From NCBI GenBank assembly GCA_021202925.1, contig JAJQCD010000013.1, positions 1 to 64,000 of the forward strand: a stretch of DNA of 64,000 nucleotides, given 5' to 3'. The notes under the pieces are model-generated. The model did no database searches, had not been told where the DNA came from, and saw only the letters and a list, made by a program, of their open reading frames with translations. This document shows, in pieces, positions 1-7,316 of the stretch. A program made the position numbers and the translations under genes. Position 1 is the first letter of the stretch. Every line of letters begins with the position of its first letter. Origin of the DNA: Clostridiales bacterium (GTDB lineage: Bacteria > Bacillota > Clostridia > Lachnospirales > Lachnospiraceae).

Positions 1-382
1 TGTCGGTCGGCACATGCACCGGATGGTAATCATGGTGAGCCAGGCATCTGGCGATCAGCGCAGCGTCGCGCTTGTCTGTTTTTACTTTCTTCTTAGCAGA
101 CGGCTTCAACATAGTTGTCGGTGCCAGGATCACACATTTCACGTGATGGTTGGTAAGCTGATGATACAACGTAAACCCGAGGCAGCCAGCTTCATAACCG
201 CATATAAACACGGCATCGTCTCCGTAGTGAAAACGCATGGCTTCCAGATAATTGAGTACTTTACTGTAGTGACCGTCAACTTTTTGGCAGTATTCAGCTT
301 GCTCTTTTTCATTTGTATAACAGCAGAGAGAAAAAGTTTCTTTGTGTACATCCATTCCTACGTAAACTGTGCTATAATTCAT
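1..382 (-). CDS. IS110-family transposase, N-terminal part (cut by window edge)
   Basis: This is the first 127 residues of an IS110-type DEDD transposase, which moves its element through a RuvC-like catalytic domain. The signs are VGMDVHK near the start (Asp11), CGYEAG (Glu64) and the KTDKRDA block (Asp103, Asp106), which match the four acidic residues of the family. The ATG at 382 is preceded by a GGAGGT ribosome site ten bases upstream. The rest of the gene lies beyond base 1, so integrity cannot be judged. The recombinase tail that starts just to the right suggests the element landed in, or next to, an older integrative element. Family assignment is confident; the exact insertion end is not visible to me. 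Confidence 0.85.
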   Translation of the reverse strand, partial: MNYSTVYVGMDVHKETFSLCCYTNEKEQAEYCQKVDGHYSKVLNYLEAMRFHYGDDAVFICGYEAGCLGFTLYHQLTNHHVKCVILAPTTMLKPSAKKKVKTDKRDAALIARCLAHHDYHPVHVPTD

Positions 383-479
383 TTGTATGACCTCCATTTG
401 TATGCGGTAATCCCTGTTACCTTTGATATTTTCCAATCTACAGTATACAGGTAAATCCACGAAACTGCAAATCGGAGGT

Positions 480-905
480 CATTACATATTGTCTATCAAT
501 GATGTGTTCTCCGGTAGAGATACCATCATCCCGATCTTGAAAGAGAACATCGAAAAAGTAATCGGCAGCGGCAACGCCAGCAAGGTTGAAGCAGTTGAGA
601 AGGAGCTTGCCGATTTGCAGAAGGAACTTCTGAAAAAGGCCAATGCGAGACAGGCTTATGATGACATCGCTGACAGAATCGAGGAGCTTCGCAGAAAAAA
701 GCAGGAGCTTCTTTTAGAAGATGCCAACAACGAGGGAAGCCGCCAGCGGGTGGAGGAGATGGAGAAGATGCTCGATGAAATGGGGACGGCGGTTACGGAA
801 TATGATGAGAGTCTTGTCCGGAAGCTGATTGAGAAGATTACGGTTTATGACGACCATTTCACGGTGGAGTTTAAGTCGGGGCTTGAGACGGAAGTGGCGA
901 TGTGA
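480..905 (+). pseudogene. C-terminal tail of a large serine recombinase
   Basis: The reading frame encodes the coiled-coil and C-terminal segment of a large serine recombinase (resolvase/invertase group). A long charged helix rich in Glu, Lys and Leu is followed by the conserved end with YDESLVRKLIEKITVYDD and VEFKSG, typical of recombinases from Firmicute integrative elements. The catalytic serine domain, the recombinase domain and the zinc ribbon are absent, and the frame upstream runs into the IS110 element. It is therefore a decayed remnant and not expected to act. A clear terminator follows. The left boundary is approximate. Confidence 0.75.
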
Positions 906-927
906 GAGAAAATATAAATATTGTAAG

Positions 928-963
928 GCCCTTGAGTTTAATTATTGCTCAAGGGCTTTTTAA
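928..963 (+). terminator. Rho-independent terminator
   Basis: A perfect 9-bp stem (GCCCTTGAG with CTCAAGGGC) closes an 11-base loop and is followed by a T run. It ends the recombinase remnant and insulates the toxin-antitoxin promoter downstream. Confidence 0.85.
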
Positions 964-966
964 ATA

Positions 967-1002
967 GCGTTGCGTCAAAAAAATAAAAAATTGACGCAAC
1001 GC
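967..1002. promoter_or_regulatory. Inverted repeat IR1, probable AbiEi operator
   Basis: A perfect 12-bp inverted repeat (GCGTTGCGTCAA with TTGACGCAACGC) is separated by 12 A/T bases. It lies immediately upstream of the -35 box of the toxin-antitoxin promoter. AbiEi antitoxins are known to repress their own operon by binding paired inverted repeats, so this is the likely site. Confidence 0.7.
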
Positions 1003-1031
1003 TTGCTTTTTCCTATGAAGTGTGCTAATAT
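1003..1031 (+). promoter_or_regulatory. Sigma-A promoter of the AbiE-type operon
   Basis: TTGCTT (1003-1008), a 17-base spacer, and TAATAT (1026-1031). The expected start point falls inside the second inverted repeat, so a repressor on either repeat would block transcription. Confidence 0.7.
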
Positions 1032-1071
1032 AAGCGCAGCGTCAAAAAATAAAAAAATTGACAAAACGCTT
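1032..1071. promoter_or_regulatory. Inverted repeat IR2, probable AbiEi operator
   Basis: This is a second, diverged copy of the IR1 unit: AAGCGCAGCGTCAA and TTGACAAAACGCTT match at 10 of 14 positions and flank the same A/T-rich centre. It starts about 67 bp from IR1, covers the likely transcription start and ends just before the ribosome site of the first gene. Confidence 0.65.
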
Positions 1072-1088
1072 GAAGGGAGGCGAGGCAC

Positions 1089-1805
1089 ATGTGGACTAAT
1101 CAGGTGTTAAGAAATCTTTCAGATAAAAAAATATACTCTCGCGAAAAACTGTTTCAAATTTTTTGTGCCGAAAAAGAAGATTTAAGTGAGAGTGCGTTTC
1201 GATGGACACTGTACAATCTGCAAAAAGAACAGCAGCTCTTTCGCGTGGATTACGATGCATATGTAACGGTTCAGCAGGAGGAGCTTCCTGTGTACAGACC
1301 GGTTTATTCTGACAGAGGTATGGAAGTCAGAGAAAAGCTGGAAGATAAATTTCCGGAGCTTACCTTTGTCATTTTTGAAAGTGTTCTGCTAAATGAGTTT
1401 TTGAATCATCAGATAGCGCAGAACACGGTATACGTGCAGGTGGAAAAGGATGTGAGTTCCTACATCTTTGATGAATTACAACAGGAATATACCGGAAGTG
1501 TGCTTTACAAACCGGGAAAAAATGAATTTGAGAGATATTGGACGAGAGATTGTATTGTTGTTTTGGAGTTGGTCAGTCAGGCTCCGATGTCAGAGGAGAA
1601 GCCACATGAAATGACTGCAGAGAAGCTACTGGTTGATATTGTGGCAGAAAAAAGTATTGCAGCAACATTCAGCCCATCGGAGGTTCCTCTCATATATGCG
1701 AGCATGATAGAAAGCTATCAGGTAGAACGCAGAAGATTGAATCGGTATGCAGGACGCAGAGGGAAAACAGAGTTAGTAAAGAAATATGCGGGAGGAAGAA
1801 CGTAA
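1089..1805 (+). CDS. AbiEi-type (type IV) antitoxin and autorepressor
   Basis: A 238-residue protein that is first in a two-gene operon with an AbiEii nucleotidyltransferase, which identifies it as the antitoxin by position. Residues 1-60 look like a winged-helix DNA-binding region; the remainder resembles the effector part of the AbiEi/DUF6577 type. In type IV systems the antitoxin does not bind the toxin: it counters the toxin effect and represses the operon. The paired inverted repeats around the promoter agree with autorepression. GGGAGG seven bases upstream supports this ATG. Its coding end approaches the toxin start without a gap, suggesting coupled translation. The identification rests mainly on context, since sequence conservation in this family is low. 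Confidence 0.7.
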   Translation: MWTNQVLRNLSDKKIYSREKLFQIFCAEKEDLSESAFRWTLYNLQKEQQLFRVDYDAYVTVQQEELPVYRPVYSDRGMEVREKLEDKFPELTFVIFESVLLNEFLNHQIAQNTVYVQVEKDVSSYIFDELQQEYTGSVLYKPGKNEFERYWTRDCIVVLELVSQAPMSEEKPHEMTAEKLLVDIVAEKSIAATFSPSEVPLIYASMIESYQVERRRLNRYAGRRGKTELVKKYAGGRT

Positions 1806-1806
1806 G

Positions 1807-2865
1807 ATGCTATCAAGAACTATGTACACATCAGAGTATATCAACGACCTGTATAAGAAAACAGGGAATGACCCCACGCTGCTTGAAAGAGTGGTTTATG
1901 CGTTTGGCCTTTTAGAAGCGATTAAGCGAGTAGGACTTCCTTTTTGCTTTAAGGGCGGAACCGCTCTCATGTTGTTGCTTGACCATCCAAGGAGATTGAG
2001 TACCGATATCGACATTATCGTGGAGCCGGGAACGGATATCGACGATTATATTCGCAGGGCGGGAGAAATATTTCCGTTTCTGGATGTGGAGGAACATGTC
2101 CGCGTTGGCAAAAATGATATTGAGAAGAGACATTTCAAATTTAAGTATCGTTCACCAAGGAGCGAGCGGGATGTCACCATTTTGCTGGATGTTCTATTTG
2201 AAAAGATACAGTACAAAACGTGTATTTTAAAACCGATAAAAAATGAGCTGCTTTTGACAGAGGGAGAATACCTTTTCGTCAGCATTCCAAATGTGAATGG
2301 AATCCTTGGAGATAAGATGACGGCATTTGCACCACATACAACGGGAATTCCGTTTGGAGTGAATAAGGAATTAGAGGTAATCAAGCAGCTATATGATTGC
2401 GCCTCGCTGTTTGATGCAATGACAGATTTTAGTGAAGTTTGCGAATCCTACCATCGGATTGTTTATTCGGAGATGGCATACAGAGGGCTTTCCGTTTCGG
2501 CAGAGGATGTGTTGAAGGATACAATTAACGGGTGCCTCTGTATCGCCAGCAGAGGAATTCCTAATGGGGAAGATTATACATATTTCAAGGATGGTATTTC
2601 CAGAATCAGGAATCACATTATTGGAAGCCGATTTGGCGGAGATGTTGCCGGAACATATGCTGGAAGAGTGATGTATCTTGCGGCAACGATGCTGACCGGG
2701 CGGGAAACTCTGATTAAAATTAATGATCCTGGAGAATATGTCGGACAGAAGCTTGAAATAGAAAAGCCAAAGAGATTCTCTTATATGCGTATTGTGGACC
2801 CGGTTTCCTATGGGTATCTTATTGAGGCAGCCAAGCTCTTGCAGGGAACCGAATTCGTTTCATAA
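1807..2865 (+). CDS. AbiEii/AbiGii-family nucleotidyltransferase toxin
   Basis: The toxin of the pair, a DNA-polymerase-beta-like nucleotidyltransferase. The family signature is present: GGTAL at residues 50-54 followed by STDIDI with Asp67 and Asp69, the metal-binding pair. Members of this family modify RNA or block growth during phage infection and stabilise mobile elements. I chose the ATG at 1807 because GGGAGG lies 11 bases upstream; an in-frame ATG at 1786 would overlap the antitoxin by 20 bases and has no ribosome site. The length (352 residues) is usual for the larger members. The pair appears intact, in contrast with the decayed DNA around it. The target of the enzyme cannot be inferred. 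Confidence 0.85.
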   Translation: MLSRTMYTSEYINDLYKKTGNDPTLLERVVYAFGLLEAIKRVGLPFCFKGGTALMLLLDHPRRLSTDIDIIVEPGTDIDDYIRRAGEIFPFLDVEEHVRVGKNDIEKRHFKFKYRSPRSERDVTILLDVLFEKIQYKTCILKPIKNELLLTEGEYLFVSIPNVNGILGDKMTAFAPHTTGIPFGVNKELEVIKQLYDCASLFDAMTDFSEVCESYHRIVYSEMAYRGLSVSAEDVLKDTINGCLCIASRGIPNGEDYTYFKDGISRIRNHIIGSRFGGDVAGTYAGRVMYLAATMLTGRETLIKINDPGEYVGQKLEIEKPKRFSYMRIVDPVSYGYLIEAAKLLQGTEFVS

Positions 2866-2884
2866 AATCTGTTAGGTGATAGTC

Positions 2885-2912
2885 GATATGTTCGCGCATA
2901 CACCCATATGCG
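2885..2912. repeat. Partial copy A of the 60-bp repeat
   Basis: About 28 bases beginning GATATGTTCGCG match the left end of the repeat found complete at 2988-3047 and 4230-4289. It ends in unrelated sequence. Confidence 0.5.
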
Positions 2913-2987
2913 CCCAAATGCCCCAAAACGGGCAAAAAACGGTTTGATATGTTATGCCACACAGTCAAATGGCAAAAATTGCCCTTT

Positions 2988-3047
2988 GACATGTTTGCGC
3001 AGACACCCGAGCTGCATGTGACATCAATATCGTTTTCTCGTGCCACG
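2988..3047. repeat. 60-bp dispersed repeat, copy B
   Basis: Matches bases 4230-4289 at 52 of 60 positions in the same orientation, with a perfectly conserved core around TGCATGTGACATCAATATCG. Copies B and C bracket the GNAT gene and several gene stumps. The function is unknown; it may be the relic of a transposable unit or a recombination scar. Confidence 0.75.
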
Positions 3048-3064
3048 TTGAGACGGTATGCCTT

Positions 3065-3265
3065 TTGTCCAAACTTCATGAAGCAAAGCATCATGTGAAT
3101 GTGACAGTGGATATGGACGAGATGGATTTGACGAAGGCAAAGCATGGAATTATTGAAAGAGAGAATTACAATCTTCCTAAGTCGGAGAATTCAAGACAGC
3201 CAGGGTGTCCGGAAGAGAAGGTAAAGGCGATTGAGGATGCTCTGAGACATTTTCAGATGATATAA
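3065..3265 (+). pseudogene. Unidentified short frame, probable mobile-element gene tail
   Basis: A 66-codon frame in which the last 50 codons read like genuine, charged protein (VTVDMDEMDLTKAK, then CPEEKVKAIEDAL near the end) while the first part does not. No ribosome site precedes the first ATG. I do not recognise the family. It is most simply the 3-prime end of a gene whose beginning was lost at the repeat immediately upstream (2988-3047). It could still be a small expressed protein, but the context of scars on both sides argues against that. Confidence 0.3.
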
Positions 3266-3332
3266 CATGTGAGATGGGGTATGGTGTTAAATCAATTGCT
3301 GCTGTAAATATAAGAAAAGGAGACTTTTTGCA

Positions 3333-3546
3333 ATGCCAACTACTATAGAAGTAAATAAACAGAGTGTAAGAATTTTATCAAGGCTACCCCGCTTTCCGAT
3401 GCCATGGTCAAGGCCAAGAACGGCAACACCACAAATACCACGGCCTACGACGCATCGGGCTTGTGAATGATATGTATTGTGAAAGCGGAAACGACTCTTA
3501 CTCGTATGCTCGTCTCGGAACCCAAGAGGATTTCGACCGATTCTGA
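3333..3546 (+). pseudogene. Mosaic of gene scars, including a DUF262-like start
   Basis: An AAAGGAG ribosome site precedes an ATG at 3333 whose first dozen codons (MPTTIEVNKQSV) match the usual start of DUF262/GmrSD-type proteins of type IV restriction. Homology stops at once and the frame ends at 3470. In a second frame 3377-3465 encodes KATPLSDAMVKAKNGN and ends in a stop, which reads like another protein tail. In the third frame a segment up to 3546 (CESGNDSYSYARLGTQEDF) resembles a third protein end. Three unrelated fragments within about 200 bases indicate repeated deletion and insertion. Confidence 0.45.
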
Positions 3547-3644
3547 ACGGATTTTCTGGTTGCTTTAAAGGCTGTCTTCGGATATACTTTAGAGCAATCA
3601 GTCTTCGAATATAGGCTGATAAATTGGACTTTCAGGAGAACAGA

Positions 3645-4085
3645 ATGAAAATAAGACTTATGACAATGAAGGATTATAGTGAGGTCTATCAATTGTGGAT
3701 GTCATGCAAAGGCATGGGGTTAAACACTATTGATGACTCTGAAGAGGGAATAAACAGGTTCCTCCAGAGAAATCCTGACACTTGTTTTGTGGCGGAGGAT
3801 GGAGATGAAATAGTCGGAGTTATTATTGTCGGGAATGATGGACGCAGGGGATATATTTATCATACCGCAGTATTACCAAGCTACAGGCATCAAGGAATCG
3901 CAACACAACTTGTAGATACGGCAATAGAAGCTCTGCACAAAATCGGTATCATAAAAGCAGCTCTTGTAGTGTTTGATAGAAATGAAACAGGAAATGCGTT
4001 TTGGGAGAGCATTGGATTTACTGAAAGAAATGATTTGGTTTATCGAAACAAAGCATTTTTTGAAATTGAGAGAATCGATACATGA
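3645..4085 (+). CDS. GNAT-family N-acetyltransferase
   Basis: A 146-residue acetyl-CoA-dependent acetyltransferase. The acetyl-CoA binding motif A is visible as VLPSYRHQGIATQL, with the R-x-x-G-x-A pattern, after the strand that carries GRRGYIYHTAV. The C-terminal motif with NAFWESIGFTERND is also typical. The ATG at 3645 is preceded by CAGGAG at a good distance; an ATG 21 bases upstream lacks a site. The gene sits between copies B and C of the 60-bp repeat and is the only intact gene there, so it may be cargo of a mobile unit. The substrate (small amine, antibiotic or protein) cannot be told from sequence. Confidence 0.85.
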   Translation: MKIRLMTMKDYSEVYQLWMSCKGMGLNTIDDSEEGINRFLQRNPDTCFVAEDGDEIVGVIIVGNDGRRGYIYHTAVLPSYRHQGIATQLVDTAIEALHKIGIIKAALVVFDRNETGNAFWESIGFTERNDLVYRNKAFFEIERIDT

Positions 4086-4137
4086 GTTGTGGTTGAAAAA
4101 TTTCATGATAAATCGGAATATGATGGAAAGGGGCGAT

Positions 4138-4221
4138 ATGCGATTCAATAACGTTTACTTCATAAATGGGACGGCTTATGCCGGAAAATCAACCATGATA
4201 AAACTGCTTGCGGAGGAATAA
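4138..4221 (+). pseudogene. N-terminal stump of a P-loop kinase
   Basis: Twenty-seven codons begin MRFNNVYFINGT and contain a Walker A loop (GTAYAGKST), then stop. This is the start of an AAA/nucleoside-kinase-like P-loop protein whose remainder has been replaced by sequence leading into repeat copy C, only nine bases further on. It cannot be functional. Confidence 0.6.
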
Positions 4222-4229
4222 GAGCAGTT

Positions 4230-4289
4230 GATATGTTCGCGTGCACACCCGAGTTGCATGTGACATCAATATCGTTTCCTCGTGCCATG
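4230..4289. repeat. 60-bp dispersed repeat, copy C
   Basis: Direct repeat of 2988-3047 (52 of 60 identical). It begins nine bases after the truncated kinase stump, so it marks one end of the rearranged zone. Confidence 0.75.
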
Positions 4290-4326
4290 GTGGGGTTCTG
4301 AGAACGAGGGATCTGCGTCAGTGTGG

Positions 4327-4980
4327 CTACAGGGATAATAAAACCTCCTGAAGCTCATGAACCGAATGAACCATTCGGAATGGCTTTTCCTGAAGCAGCT
4401 CCTGCATTGTTCCGTAACCATAAGAGACTGCTATACAGGGAACCCTGTTTTTCCTTGCGCCGATGATGTCATGTTCTTTGTCACCAACCATAAAAACGCT
4501 TTTCCTGTTTTGGCTTAATTTAAGCCGGTTCCATGCTTCTGCAATAACAGCTGCTTTGTCCGTCCTTTTTTCATCCATCGTAGCGCCAACGACTTCATCG
4601 AAATAATTTCTGATGTGAAAATGTTCTAATATTTTTATCACATAAAATTCTGGTTTTGAGGAAGCCACTGATAAAATATACCCTTTTTCTTTTAAAATTT
4701 TTAGCATATCTTCAATTCCGGGGTAGGGTCTGTTCTCAAATATACCGATCGCTTCGTATCTTTCTCTATAATACAGGAGCGCTTTTTCGGCCTCGTTTCT
4801 GCTCATTCCCGAATACTCCATAAACTGTTCAATAAGAGGCGGTCCAATAAACACACGAAGCTTTGCAGTATCCGTCTCTGGCTTCCCCATTTTTTCAAGA
4901 GCATACTGCACAGATTTTATGATTCCTTCTCCCGATTCCGTCAATGTTCCGTCTAAATCAAATAAAATACATTTTTCCAA
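4327..4980 (-). CDS. HAD-superfamily phosphatase, Gph/PpaX-like
   Basis: A 217-residue haloacid-dehalogenase hydrolase. Motif I is DLDGT with Asp8 and Asp10 as nucleophile and acid; motif II lies at VASSKPEF; motif IV is GDKEHDIIGA with the metal-binding aspartates. The helical cap between motifs I and II is of the phosphoglycolate phosphatase/PpaX type. The cytosolic substrate is uncertain: phosphoglycolate, pyrophosphate or another small phosphate ester. AGGGAGG lies upstream of the ATG at 4980. It follows the lipoprotein gene on the same strand at 126 bases and may be co-transcribed with it. Confidence 0.85.
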   Translation of the reverse strand: MEKCILFDLDGTLTESGEGIIKSVQYALEKMGKPETDTAKLRVFIGPPLIEQFMEYSGMSRNEAEKALLYYRERYEAIGIFENRPYPGIEDMLKILKEKGYILSVASSKPEFYVIKILEHFHIRNYFDEVVGATMDEKRTDKAAVIAEAWNRLKLSQNRKSVFMVGDKEHDIIGARKNRVPCIAVSYGYGTMQELLQEKPFRMVHSVHELQEVLLSL

Positions 4981-5106
4981 TGTAATTTCCTCCCTGACTT
5001 TACTTTTTGATTGAACAAAATCGTTTCGCAGTATCCTGCGGAGACGCAGCTTTCCGTGAGCAGACGAGCAGGAGAAAATCGCCCTGCCCGGCTTGCGTAT
5101 CGGTGT

Positions 5107-7104
5107 TCAGTTTGCCGCAAGGATTTCCTGTGCGACGACAGAGTCAACGTCCATAATCACGACACGGCGGTTCTTCGCGCCTTCTGATTCGATGAATTTA
5201 CTGGTAATATCTCCGGCGATTTCGCGGTCCTGTCCGCGCTCAAAGGGATCCGCCACATAACCCAGGCCGATGGTCTGGATCTGGGATTCTGGCACACCGT
5301 ACTCTGCGACGAGAAGATTCTTTACCGCTTCGGCGCGGCGATTCGAGAGCTCCACACATGATTCCTGAGAGCCGTCAGTTGCCGTTGTACCTGCGATCAG
5401 GATCGAATGGTCCGGGTGCGCCAGAATGGCTTCCGCGACCGGAGCGACCGCGGCTTTCGCAGTGTTCTCGTTGATAAAGGTGGCTTCGTTTGCAACGAAC
5501 ATGACCTGTGTCTCATTTAGTTCAAACGGCGTCTCGAATACCAGAGCATCCTCAGCCGTTTCACCGATTGTCACAGCGTCCGGATTTTCGTCTTCCGGAG
5601 CATTGATGATAAAGGAGTAACTGATTGTATCGTTGCTCCAGTCCTTACAATGGAAGAGGAGATAGTAGGTAGTTGACGGATCCAGCCGATATTCCTTGGT
5701 GGAGGTCTTGCCGTCCTGACCGGCACTCCAGTCTCCGACCTTTGTCCCATATTGATCGTAGATGCCGATGATCAGATTCTTTGTGTCTGTACTCATATTG
5801 ACAGCGGAGAAGGAATACGTCGCGTTTTCCGCACTGTTGGTGGTAAAGGCAAACCAGGAGTTACTCGCATCCTGAACTTTTCCGGAGAATTGCAGGTTCA
5901 GTGGCAGAAGGGCAGCGTCGTCTGCGTTAAAAGCCGGATAGATGGTTCCTTCCAAGGCGCCGGAGAGCCCACGGGCTTCGGAAAAGCTGTCGGTGGTCTG
6001 ATACGCGGTTGTCTGTTTATTGGCCTCGCGGATGATCAGCATATAATTAATCGTGTCTTTGTGATTGTCTTTGCCACTCACATAAAAATAATAAACGGTG
6101 TTTGGATCAAGTTTAAAATCTTTCGTAGAGAATCCGCCGCCTTCATCCGCGGTCCAGTCTCCCAGCCGGTCTCCATTTTCGTTATAGACGGCGGCATAGA
6201 GTTTTTTGCTTCCTTTGGTCTTGTTGACAGTGGTCAGGCGGTAGGTCGCGTTTTCCGTCGAGGTGGTGGTAAAGGCAAACCACATGGCCTGGCTGTTTTT
6301 ATAGGTGCCGTAGAGCCGGGTTTCCAGAGGCAGCAGTACCGCATCATTCATATTGGTGCCGCCCCGGATATCCGTAGTGTCTGTGACGGCGCTCTTCTCG
6401 GCGGCGCCGAAGGAGATCGCATTGCCGGTATCGGCGGTATTTTCACCGGCAATGACTGTGGCGGTTGCATCCGAACTGACTGCAGCTGCATCGATCGGCG
6501 AGATAGAGAGAGAATAATCGGCTCCCTTCCAGTTATCCGTAGTTAATTGAAGATAGTATTTTGTGAAAGGTTTCAGCTCGATATCGACAAAAGTGGTAAA
6601 ACCGCCGCTGTTCGCCTTCTGGCTGTACAGTTCATTTCCCTTTATATCAATGAGATGAAGAGTCAGGTTTTCCGAATCCTTCCCCAGGGCAATTTCATAG
6701 GTCGACATATCACCGGTGGTAAAGGTATACCAGAGGCTCCAGCCGCCGTTGCCACGAGAATCGACCTGTCCGAGAATCACGGTTTCCAGCGGGATTTCCG
6801 GTGCTTCGTTCATGTTTGCGCCGGCTTCCAGTTCGATCTCTTCCAGTGACAGAGTCTCTGCAGAACTTTCCTGCGTCTCTGCCGCGGCGTCCGGAGACTC
6901 TTCCGCAGATTCTGTTTCTGGTTCTTCTGATTCTTCGGTTTCCCTGGTTTCGGCTTCCGTGGTTGTTTCTTCGGTCGAATGTTCGGTTTCGCTTTCGACT
7001 GCATCCGCTATCGTTTTTACAACATCTGCACTCTGACATCCGCCTGCTATCAGTGTGGTGCTCAATGCGGCGGCGATCAACAGTCCTTTCATTGTTCTTT
7101 TCAT
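5107..7104 (-). CDS. Modular surface lipoprotein with C-terminal OmpA-like domain
   Basis: A 665-residue exported protein. Residues 1-25 form a lipoprotein signal ending AGGC, so the cysteine is probably lipidated. A Glu/Thr-rich linker follows (about 30-65). Then come three related beta-domains of about 140 residues, each with a WF/Y-x-FTT core, resembling bacterial pre-peptidase C-terminal domains. The last 120 residues are an OmpA-like domain: a strand leading into AIL, LSNRRAEAVKNLLV, IGLGY and NRRVVI near the end, a fold that binds peptidoglycan. The start at 7104 has GAGGGGG upstream. It probably bridges cell wall and an external ligand. An ATG 36 bases earlier would spoil the signal peptide. 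Confidence 0.7.
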   Translation of the reverse strand: MKRTMKGLLIAAALSTTLIAGGCQSADVVKTIADAVESETEHSTEETTTEAETRETEESEEPETESAEESPDAAAETQESSAETLSLEEIELEAGANMNEAPEIPLETVILGQVDSRGNGGWSLWYTFTTGDMSTYEIALGKDSENLTLHLIDIKGNELYSQKANSGGFTTFVDIELKPFTKYYLQLTTDNWKGADYSLSISPIDAAAVSSDATATVIAGENTADTGNAISFGAAEKSAVTDTTDIRGGTNMNDAVLLPLETRLYGTYKNSQAMWFAFTTTSTENATYRLTTVNKTKGSKKLYAAVYNENGDRLGDWTADEGGGFSTKDFKLDPNTVYYFYVSGKDNHKDTINYMLIIREANKQTTAYQTTDSFSEARGLSGALEGTIYPAFNADDAALLPLNLQFSGKVQDASNSWFAFTTNSAENATYSFSAVNMSTDTKNLIIGIYDQYGTKVGDWSAGQDGKTSTKEYRLDPSTTYYLLFHCKDWSNDTISYSFIINAPEDENPDAVTIGETAEDALVFETPFELNETQVMFVANEATFINENTAKAAVAPVAEAILAHPDHSILIAGTTATDGSQESCVELSNRRAEAVKNLLVAEYGVPESQIQTIGLGYVADPFERGQDREIAGDITSKFIESEGAKNRRVVIMDVDSVVAQEILAAN

Positions 7105-7154
7105 CTTATTTCCCCCTCGTTTAACATTGGTATTTTGCAATCAAAATCTTATTT

Positions 7155-7184
7155 ATTATACTCAATGTTCTATGCTGGAGTCAA
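7155..7184 (-). promoter_or_regulatory. Promoter of the OmpA-like lipoprotein
   Basis: On the minus strand TTGACT (7184-7179), an 18-base spacer and TATAAT (7160-7155) lie about 50 bases before the start codon. Confidence 0.65.
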
Positions 7185-7316
7185 TCCATTGTGAAGATAC
7201 TTTTTTTTAATGAAAGCTGATTTTTGCGGATGTAGTCTTTACAATAAAGGGAAAACAGGGTATTATGTGACAAATGGATAAAAAAAGATGAATTTTCATG
7301 ATAGGAGATGGATCAG

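Noticed and set aside
5752-6546. A 264-codon open frame opposite the OmpA-like lipoprotein
   Set aside because: No ribosome site or known motif; the minus-strand protein has a clear signal peptide and domains.
7308-7316. ATG at 7308 as the proA start
   Set aside because: It overlaps the AGGAG ribosome site that serves the next ATG at 7317.
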